Of a stretch of DNA of 12,562 nucleotides, positions 1-3,967 are shown one piece after another. The stretch is taken from assembly GCA_903930195.1 (NCBI GenBank), contig CAIYXH010000067.1:1-12562 (forward strand), in the 5' to 3' direction. Source of the DNA: an uncultured Actinomycetes bacterium (GTDB lineage Bacteria; Actinomycetota; Thermoleophilia; Gaiellales; Gaiellaceae). The notes under the pieces were generated by a model. It did no database searches. It was given only the letters and a program-made list of their open reading frames with translations, and had not been told where the DNA came from. Every line of letters starts with the position of its first letter. Within the stretch, counting starts at the first letter, position 1. The position numbers and the translations under genes were made by a program.

Positions 1-130
1 CGATCAGCACGGCCACGACGCAGACGGCGAGCAGCGCGGAAAGGTAGAGCCGACCGCGGCGCGCATGGCGCGCGTGCTTCTCTTTCGGCGGCTCGACCGG
101 CTCAGTGGGGATCACGGGCGCCTCGGTCAC
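1..130 (-). CDS. N-terminal part of a membrane protein (truncated by window edge)
   Basis: A minus-strand reading frame starts with GTG at 130-128 and runs off the window start after about 43 codons. The visible protein begins MTEAPVIPTEPVEPP, continues with a basic stretch (KEKHARHARRGR) and enters a hydrophobic segment (LYLSALLAVCVVAVLI). This is the pattern of a cytoplasmic Pro/Glu-rich tail, a positive cluster and then a first membrane helix or signal anchor. The start GTG shares bases with the TGA stop of the upstream winged-helix gene (a GTGA overlap), so the two are probably translationally coupled in one operon and the regulator may control or sense something linked to this protein. 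The function cannot be named because the main part lies outside the window. Confidence 0.72.
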   Translation of the reverse strand, partial: MTEAPVIPTEPVEPPKEKHARHARRGRLYLSALLAVCVVAVLI

Positions 131-456
131 GCGACCGCCTCCGGCAGGATCGCCAGGAACGAGCGGATGTCGACGTCACGTTGCGTTGGGAGGCCCAGAG
201 GGAGATGGGCACTCACGCTGTAGTTGTTGCGGCGCCCGACGCGCTCGCGGTCGATGTAGCCCGCACGGTCGAGGTCGGAGACGACGTTCTGCGTGGCCCG
301 CTCGGTGATCTCGAGCAGCCGGGCGATGTCCCGGATGCGGATCTGCGGATCCTGCGCGATCAGGAGCAGCGCCTTCGCGTGGTTCGTGAGGAACGCGAAG
401 CCGCGCTGCTCGCGGGGTGTGTCGCCCTGGTGCGGCGAGGTGCCTGTCGTCAACAT
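127..456 (-). CDS. Winged-helix (MarR/ArsR-like) transcriptional regulator, 109 aa
   Basis: A small DNA-binding protein. Residues about 20-36 form a first helix (AFLTNHAKALLLIAQDP). Residues 38-64 give a helix-turn-helix of the type IRIRDIARLLEITERATQNV, followed by a recognition-helix end and a basic wing (DRERVGRRNNYSV, about 69-81). This is the winged-helix pattern in which the promoter-binding helix recognises that a state 'allows' transcription. No ligand-binding domain or metal-binding Cys cluster is visible, and the last 25 residues are short and non-descript. The start at 456 is supported by a TATCGT hexamer 8 bases upstream (leaderless style) and by the lack of a Shine-Dalgarno site. 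It overlaps the next minus-strand membrane-protein gene by GTGA. It faces a divergent tiny-protein operon across 115 bases, so it may regulate itself and that operon (inference). Confidence 0.8.
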   Translation of the reverse strand: MLTTGTSPHQGDTPREQRGFAFLTNHAKALLLIAQDPQIRIRDIARLLEITERATQNVVSDLDRAGYIDRERVGRRNNYSVSAHLPLGLPTQRDVDIRSFLAILPEAVA

Positions 457-464
457 CCCGAACC

Positions 465-470
465 ACGATA
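465..470 (-). promoter_or_regulatory. Candidate leaderless -10 hexamer (TATCGT) for the winged-helix gene
   Basis: TATCGT on the minus strand ends 8 bases before the ATG at 456. It matches the TAnnnT spacing seen before other genes in this window. A transcription start at or near the ATG would follow. Confidence 0.4.
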
Positions 471-473
471 CAG

Positions 474-499
474 GAAATCAAATTCATGCTATACATTTC
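474..499. promoter_or_regulatory. AT-rich divergent control region with imperfect palindrome and extended -10
   Basis: This is the most AT-rich patch in the first 3 kb. It holds the inverted pair GAAAT (474-478) and ATTTC (495-499) around a 16-base centre. On the plus strand TGCTATACAT (487-496) fits an extended -10 (TGnTATAAT-like). It lies between the divergent winged-helix gene and the tiny-protein operon, so it is a plausible operator for autoregulation. The palindrome is weak and could be chance. Confidence 0.35.
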
Positions 500-535
500 G
501 TCATTCAGGCTGTCTGCGGCCGTTTCGGCTGTCGC

Positions 536-554
536 GGTGGTCACAGGCACCACC
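536..554 (+). promoter_or_regulatory. 5'-leader hairpin upstream of the tiny-protein operon
   Basis: GGTGGT (536-541) and ACCACC (549-554) form a perfect 6-bp stem with a 7-base loop. It ends 4 bases before the Shine-Dalgarno site AGGAGA (559-564). It could modulate ribosome access, but may be chance in GC-rich DNA. Confidence 0.25.
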
Positions 555-558
555 ACAC

Positions 559-564
559 AGGAGA
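559..564 (+). promoter_or_regulatory. Strong Shine-Dalgarno site AGGAGA
   Basis: AGGAGA sits 7 bases before the ATG at 572 and decides that start over the longer in-frame opening from 293. Most other genes here lack such a site. Confidence 0.7.
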
Positions 565-571
565 CGAAGCG

Positions 572-733
572 ATGTCCGCTATCGATGCACTGATCGCCCG
601 GATCGGCAAGGCACTCCACATCACCTCGACGCCCCCGAGCGGCGGTTCCACGCTCGCCCCGACTGCGACGACGCCCGAGCCGGTCCAGCCGATGGCAACC
701 GAGCCCGTCGCAACCGTGGAGGACGAGGCTTGA
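572..733 (+). CDS. Unknown 53-aa protein, helical head and Pro/Thr-rich tail
   Basis: I do not recognise this protein. It begins MSAIDALIARIGKALHI, which would form an amphipathic helix, and then becomes low-complexity and rich in Pro, Thr and Ala (for example TPPSGGSTLAPTATTPEPV), ending acidic (VEDEA). There is no signal peptide, membrane span or Cys. Evidence that it is a real gene is the Shine-Dalgarno AGGAGA at ideal spacing and the 4-base TTGA overlap with the following gene, which has its own GGAGGA inside this gene's end. An upstream in-frame extension to 293 would run antisense through the winged-helix gene and is rejected. The pair is divergent from that regulator and may be under its control (inference). 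Confidence 0.6.
   Translation: MSAIDALIARIGKALHITSTPPSGGSTLAPTATTPEPVQPMATEPVATVEDEA
718..723 (+). promoter_or_regulatory. Shine-Dalgarno site GGAGGA deciding a TTG start
   Basis: GGAGGA lies within the end of the 53-aa gene and 6 bases before TTG at 730. It supports a TTG start for the next gene rather than a far-upstream ATG. Confidence 0.6.
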
Positions 734-975
734 GCGGAGATCCCGCCGAGGATCCCGCGATTCCCGAGGAGTCACGCACGCACGCGGACGTCACGATCCG
801 CGTGCGCGAGACGGCGCCCGGGTTCTTCGTCGCGACACTCCGACCGACGTCACCGGATCACGTGGCGCGCGGCGGCTACACGATGGACACGAAGCAGGGA
901 CTTCGCGGCAAGACGCTCCGTGCGGCCCTCGACTGGGCCGACGCGCACTGGCAGCAGAACTACCCGGCGGACTAG
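730..975 (+). CDS. Unknown 81-aa protein, coupled second gene of tiny-protein operon
   Basis: I do not recognise this protein. It starts at TTG 730, which overlaps the TGA of the 53-aa gene (TTGA), with GGAGGA at 6-base spacing. The N-terminal 20 residues are acidic and Pro-rich. Residues about 21-40 read as two beta strands (DVTIRVRETAPGFFVATLRP). A Gly-rich turn (ARGGYTMDTKQGLRGKT) leads into a C-terminal helix with Trp and His (LRAALDWADAHWQQNY). This resembles a small, compact alpha/beta fold and is soluble. Its stop codon TAG (973-975) interlocks with the stop of the convergent DUF1801 gene (972-974), leaving no intergenic space or separate terminator. The longer in-frame reading from 181 overlaps the regulator gene in antisense and is not supported. 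Confidence 0.62.
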   Translation: MSGDPAEDPAIPEESRTHADVTIRVRETAPGFFVATLRPTSPDHVARGGYTMDTKQGLRGKTLRAALDWADAHWQQNYPAD

Positions 976-1355
976 AGGCGCTTGCTCTTCGGCGGGTTGT
1001 CGCGGTTGTACGCGACAGCCTCGAGGAAGAGCGCCTTGAAGGCCTGCTCGTCGAACTGCTCGTCCTCGCGGATGTCGATCGCGCGGCGGAGGTTGCCCTC
1101 GAGGCTCGAGTTGAAGAGGCCGGCCGGATCCTGCAGGTGCGCGCCCTTCGCGAAGGTGAGCTTCACGACCAGCTTGTACGACTCCCCGGTGCAGACGATG
1201 CCGTGGTGCTCCCAGACCGGGGTGCCCTTCCACTTCCAGGTCTCCTCGACCTCGGGATCGGCCTCGTGGATCAATGCGCGGAGGTCGGCGAGCCTGGCGC
1301 CGCGCCAGTCGTCGAGGTCGCGGATCCGCTGATCGATCTGTTCGGAGGCGTCCAT
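972..1355 (-). CDS. DUF1801 (YdhG-like) domain protein, 127 aa
   Basis: The protein matches the small YdhG/DUF1801 fold. An N-terminal helix (SEQIDQRIRDLDDWRGARLADLR in outline) and the segment ADPEVEETWKWKGTPVW (residues 32-48), with the typical E-x-x-W-K-W-x-x-P-x-W spacing, are followed by core strands about 52-71 (GIVCTGESYKLVVKLTFAK) and a Phe/Leu-rich stretch with the family-type RAIDI strand at 91-95. The cellular role is not established for the family; iron or frataxin-like roles have been proposed for some members. The start ATG at 1355 is preferred over GTG 1358 because TATTCC lies 7 bases upstream of it. The gene is divergent from the AraC-type regulator with only 42 bases between them. 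Its stop interlocks with that of the convergent 81-aa gene. Confidence 0.8.
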   Translation of the reverse strand: MDASEQIDQRIRDLDDWRGARLADLRALIHEADPEVEETWKWKGTPVWEHHGIVCTGESYKLVVKLTFAKGAHLQDPAGLFNSSLEGNLRRAIDIREDEQFDEQAFKALFLEAVAYNRDNPPKSKRL

Positions 1356-1362
1356 CACGGCA

Positions 1363-1368
1363 GGAATA
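1363..1368 (-). promoter_or_regulatory. Candidate -10 (TATTCC) for the DUF1801 gene
   Basis: TATTCC ends 7 bases before ATG 1355. It departs from TAnnnT at the last base. It occupies the position where a -35 for the opposing AraC gene would fall. Confidence 0.3.
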
Positions 1369-1385
1369 GCAGAGCCGCGGCGCGG

Positions 1386-1391
1386 TAGGCT
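1386..1391 (+). promoter_or_regulatory. Leaderless -10 (TAGGCT) for the AraC-type gene
   Basis: TAGGCT is followed by 6 bases and ATG 1398. There is no Shine-Dalgarno site. Confidence 0.5.
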
Positions 1392-1397
1392 CGGGGC

Positions 1398-1841
1398 ATG
1401 ACGCCGGAGGAGCTCGCGAACCTCGCGCATCTGCGCCGCGCCCGCGACCTGATCGACCGCGCCTACGCCCATCCGCTCGACGTCGCCGCGCTGGCGCGAA
1501 CTGCACTGATGTCGACCGCGCACTTCTCGCGGCGGTTCCGCGCGGCGTATGGCGAGACGCCGTACGCCTACCTGACGACGCGGCGGATCGAACGGGCGAA
1601 GCTGCTCCTGCGTGGTGGGGAGCTTTCGGTGACCGAGGTCTGCTTCGCCGTCGGCTGCACCTCGCTCGGCTCGTTCAGCTCGCGCTTCACCCAGCTCGTC
1701 GGGCAGACGCCGACGGCCTACCGCCGCGGCGACCACAGCGCACTCGCACAGGTCTCCGGTTGCATCGCGAAAGACCTCACGCGCCCGAGCAGGAATGGAG
1801 AAGCGCGTACGGCAGACCGGCCGCTAGCGTCGGCGGCATGA
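1398..1841 (+). CDS. AraC/XylS-type transcriptional regulator, DNA-binding domain only, 147 aa
   Basis: A stand-alone AraC-family DNA-binding domain. The first helix-turn-helix spans about residues 26-50 (PLDVAALARTALMSTAHFSR, then RFRAAYGETPYAYL). The second spans about 75-105 (LSVTEVCFAVGCTSLGSFSS, then RFTQLVGQTPTAYRR). The F-x-x-x-F...G-x-T-P-x-x-Y-R-R signature of the family is complete. There is no effector-binding cupin domain before it, so the protein is shorter than the usual 250-300 residues; such short AraC proteins are common beside VOC-fold genes. Residues after about 110 look unstructured. The start at 1398 is set by TAGGCT and a 6-base gap. Its TGA overlaps the ATG of the VOC gene (ATGA), so the two form one operon and the regulator probably controlled or used the VOC protein. 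Confidence 0.9.
   Translation: MTPEELANLAHLRRARDLIDRAYAHPLDVAALARTALMSTAHFSRRFRAAYGETPYAYLTTRRIERAKLLLRGGELSVTEVCFAVGCTSLGSFSSRFTQLVGQTPTAYRRGDHSALAQVSGCIAKDLTRPSRNGEARTADRPLASAA
1825..1830 (+). promoter_or_regulatory. Candidate internal leaderless -10 (TAGCGT) for the VOC gene
   Basis: TAGCGT ends 7 bases before ATG 1838, inside the end of the AraC gene. It suggests a second promoter, although coupling alone could suffice. Confidence 0.3.
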
Positions 1842-2116
1842 ACCTTCAACTCTCACAGTGCTTCGTGCTCGTACACGACCCGGAGGCTGCGCTCGGCTTC
1901 TACCGGGACACGCTCGGCCTCGGCGTCCTCAACGACGTCGCGCGCGAGGACTTCCGCTGGATCACGCTCGGCGCTGCGTCGCAGCCCGGGGTGGCCATCG
2001 TCCTCACCAACTATCTGAACGGCAGCCCCGCCGACAACGACACGCTCGCCGGCCTGATCGCGCCCCCCGTCCGTCGGGGCCGCGAGAGGACGCGCCGGAG
2101 CAGGCTGCGCACGTGA
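1838..2116 (+). pseudogene. VOC-fold (glyoxalase/bleomycin-resistance) protein, C-terminal half missing
   Basis: The first about 76 residues are a clear VOC-superfamily N-terminal module: LSQCFVLVHDPEAALGFYRD, then TLGLGVLNDVAREDFRWITLG, then PGVAIVLTNYLNG. A beta-alpha-beta unit opens the protein, with the D-P-x-x-A-x-x-F-Y-R-D-x-L-G-L signature. Intact relatives run about 130-150 residues and supply a second module with further metal ligands. Here the similarity stops after NDTLAGLIA (near base 2065) and the frame continues into 16 Arg-rich residues unlike any VOC protein before a stop at 2114-2116. That tail is the CheA-like linker read out of frame. A half-VOC protein cannot form the paired-module metal site alone, so it is most likely a remnant. 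It shares ATGA with the AraC gene. Confidence 0.75.
2063..2079. other. Junction between VOC gene and chemotaxis-derived DNA
   Basis: VOC-like coding ends and CheA-linker-like coding begins in another frame about here. The site contains a C-run followed by CCCCG-TCCGT-CGGGG (2065-2079), a small inverted repeat. Whether the repeat helped the join is unknown. Confidence 0.4.
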
Positions 2117-2487
2117 TGCCGAAGCTGCTCGTGGTCGAGGACTCCTTCACCGTGCGCGAGTTGCAGCGCAGCATCCTCGAGACCGCGGGTTATCGCGTCC
2201 TGACGGCGCGCGACGGCCGCGAGGGGCTCGCGGCACTGCTTGCCGACGAGGAGATCGAGCTCGTGCTGACCGACGTCGAGATGCCCGAGCTCGACGGCTT
2301 CGAGCTCACGCGGGCGATCCGCGCCGATGCGCGCCGCTCGTCGACACCAGTCGTGATCCTCACCTCGCGCGCCGACGAGGACGATCGCAAGCGTGGGCTC
2401 GACGTCGGGGCAGACGCGTACATGGTCAAGCGCAGCTTCGACCAGCACGCGTTGCTCGAGACGGTCGAGCGTCTCGTCGGTCGGTGA
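2116..2487 (+). CDS. Stand-alone CheY-like receiver, probably a detached CheA hybrid C-terminus, 123 aa
   Basis: A complete receiver domain. Acidic pocket E8-D9 (VVEDS), phosphoacceptor D53 (LTDVEMPELDG), switch Thr83 (ILTSR) and conserved Lys105 (YMVKRSFDQ) are all present. The sequence FTVRELQRSILETAGYRV, with the C-terminal FDQHALLETVERLVG, is the style of receivers fused to the end of hybrid CheA kinases rather than free CheY. The bases before the ATG also read, in the same frame, as a CheA-type linker (EDAPEQAAHVMPKLLVVEDS). The rest of CheA is absent. The start ATG 2116 shares an A with the preceding TGA (TGATG), and no strong ribosome site is seen, so expression would depend on re-initiation. 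It overlaps the next gene by GTGA, as cheA and cheB often do. It may still work as a phosphate sink or be a remnant. Confidence 0.78.
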   Translation: MPKLLVVEDSFTVRELQRSILETAGYRVLTARDGREGLAALLADEEIELVLTDVEMPELDGFELTRAIRADARRSSTPVVILTSRADEDDRKRGLDVGADAYMVKRSFDQHALLETVERLVGR

Positions 2488-3014
2488 CCCTCAAGGCCGG
2501 TGTCGTTCGGGTTCTGATCTGCGAGGACTCGCGCACCTACGCCGCCGGTCTGCGACGGATGCTCGAGCTCGACGGGACGATCGAGGTCATCGCCGTCCAC
2601 AGTGACGCCGAGTCCGCCATCGCCGCGATCCCGCGGCTCAAGCCCGACCTCGTGACGATGGACATCGAGCTGCCGCGAATGTCGGGGCTCGAGGCGATCG
2701 AGCAGATCATGAGCACCGACCCGCTGCCGATCCTCGTGATCTCGTCGCACATCGCGCGCGGTAGCCGCGCCACCGCCGCCGCGCTGACGCCGCTCGAGTT
2801 CCGGCTGCTGACGACGCTGACCTCGCATCCGGGCCAGGTGCTCTCACGCGACCAGCTGCTCGAGCTCGTCTGGGGTGATGCGTTCGCACGTGGGGGGGAC
2901 GAGGTCAAGCTCTACATCCGTTACCTCCGCACGAAGATCGAGCGCGATCCCGCGAACCCCGTCCGCATCGAGACGGTCCGCGGCTTCGGCTACCGCTACA
3001 CCGCTCCCTCGTAG
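2484..3014 (+). CDS. Chimeric regulator: truncated CheB-type receiver fused to OmpR-type DNA-binding domain, 176 aa
   Basis: Residues 8-99 are a CheB receiver N-terminus: acidic pair E14-D15 (VLICEDSRTY), phosphoacceptor D60 (LVTMDIELPRMSGLEAIEQI), and strand 4 with Ser87 (LPILVISSHIARGSR). At about residue 100 (base 2784) the sequence changes without a frameshift into the winged-helix output domain of OmpR/PhoB regulators (LTPLEFRLLTTLTSHPGQVL, SRDQLLELVWGD, VKLYIRYLRTKIE, IETVRGFGYRYTAPS). The receiver therefore lacks helix 4, strand 5 with the conserved Lys, and helix 5, the usual dimer face. The CheB methylesterase domain is also missing. It starts at GTG 2484 overlapping the previous TGA. 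Either a recombination fusion or an assembly chimera; phosphorylation-controlled function is doubtful, but DNA binding may be retained. Confidence 0.82.
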   Translation: MTLKAGVVRVLICEDSRTYAAGLRRMLELDGTIEVIAVHSDAESAIAAIPRLKPDLVTMDIELPRMSGLEAIEQIMSTDPLPILVISSHIARGSRATAAALTPLEFRLLTTLTSHPGQVLSRDQLLELVWGDAFARGGDEVKLYIRYLRTKIERDPANPVRIETVRGFGYRYTAPS

Positions 3015-3098
3015 CCGAGGGGCTGTCCCGGTTCTGCGGACGGCGGGTAGGGCGAAGATCACCACCGGGACGGCCCCCTTCGGGGACAGCCCCTCGGC
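3014..3098. repeat. 85-bp palindromic element with perfect 16-bp terminal inverted repeats (REP/MITE-like)
   Basis: GCCGAGGGGCTGTCCC at 3014-3029 is the exact reverse complement of 3083-3098. A second inner stem, GTCCCGGT (3025-3032) with ACCGGGAC (3064-3071), gives an alternative fold. The element starts on the last base of the TAG stop of the chimeric regulator and ends 12 bases before the stop of the convergent minus-strand gene, so it fills the whole convergent gap and can act as a bidirectional terminator. Its perfect ends and unrelated middle look like a mobile or REP-type intergenic element. No transposase is nearby. It shares the GGGACAG/CTGTCCC core with the palindrome at 12335-12370. 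Confidence 0.7.
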
Positions 3099-3109
3099 AG
3101 CCGCTTGCC

Positions 3110-3967
3110 TTACGTGCTCTCGGGCTCGAGCGCGAGGGCGGCGCTGCCGTCCTGGAGCTGCACGAGCGACCAGCTGTAGGTCGACGGCAGCGTCAGCGAG
3201 TCGATCGTCTTCGACTCGGCCGTGTCGGCAGCGGTCGGCAGCGGGGGCTTCGCGAGCGTCAGCGTCTTCGCGAGCGGGTCGGAGAGCTGCTTCGCGTAGT
3301 TCGACTTCTCGAGGAAGATGACGACACCTGTGGTCTCGCCCGGCGGGGGCGGCATGAACGCCGCGATCGAGCTGATCCCCGAGACGTACTTGAAGGTATA
3401 GAGCGCGATCTCGAGCGCCTCGCGCCGCACGAGCCGGCCGCGCTCCTGCGTCGCCGCGCCCTTGGCGATCGAGCAGTCGGAGCCGAAGCCGCAGAACTCG
3501 TCCTCCCAGACGCCGCTCTGGACGAGGCGGTAGTTCTGCGCGCCGGCGGTCTTGTCGACGCCGACGAGCGAGATCTTGACGTCCTTCGTCCCGTTGACGA
3601 CCTTCGGCGGCTGTGAGATCACCGTGACGAGCTTGTCGCCCTTGGCGTTCAGCTTGTACTCGGCCGAGACGTGGTCGGCGATCTGGGCCTGTTGGGCCGC
3701 GGGGCTGCCCTTGCCCGGCTTCCAGTCCGACCAGGCGGCAGAGCCGCCTCCGCCGATCGAGACGTGACCGACCACGAAGACGGAGATGCCGACGATCGAG
3801 GCGATGAAGATCGCGATGAAGGCCGCGTAGATGAACCCGAGCTTCCGCTTGAGGAAGCGGTGCGTTCCCGTGTCGAAGTTCAGGTAGCGCGACGGCGGCG
3901 CGACGACGGGGGCGGCGGCCGGCTCGGGCACGAGGCTCTCCGGCGTGGGTGAGCTCGCGCGCGTCAC
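3110..3967 (-). CDS. Single-span membrane protein with extracytoplasmic domain, partner of the FtsH-like protease, 285 aa
   Basis: I do not recognise a named family. Residues 1-26 are a Pro/Ala-rich cytoplasmic tail. A basic patch (HRFLKRK, 36-42) precedes one membrane helix at about 43-67 (LGFIYAAFIAIFIASIVGIS). The remaining about 215 residues should lie outside the membrane: Gly/Ser linker (71-78), a mixed beta region with C159 and C165 (EFCGFGSDC) able to form a disulfide, and a helix (LVRREALEIALYTFKYV, 179-195). The C-terminus reads as repeated short strands. The start GTG 3967 overlaps the TGA of the protease gene by GTGA, so co-translation and a shared complex are likely. By analogy only, it could be an outside-facing modulator as HflK/HflC or other partners are for FtsH, though no sequence similarity to these is seen. 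Confidence 0.8.
   Translation of the reverse strand: MTRASSPTPESLVPEPAAAPVVAPPSRYLNFDTGTHRFLKRKLGFIYAAFIAIFIASIVGISVFVVGHVSIGGGGSAAWSDWKPGKGSPAAQQAQIADHVSAEYKLNAKGDKLVTVISQPPKVVNGTKDVKISLVGVDKTAGAQNYRLVQSGVWEDEFCGFGSDCSIAKGAATQERGRLVRREALEIALYTFKYVSGISSIAAFMPPPPGETTGVVIFLEKSNYAKQLSDPLAKTLTLAKPPLPTAADTAESKTIDSLTLPSTYSWSLVQLQDGSAALALEPEST

Noticed and set aside
181..729. Long plus-strand frame leading into the 81-aa gene
   Set aside because: It runs antisense through the winged-helix gene, and GGAGGA with the TTGA overlap marks the start at 730.
2011..2908. Minus-strand open frames across the response-regulator genes
   Set aside because: They are mirror images of receiver and DNA-binding domains and carry no motif of their own.
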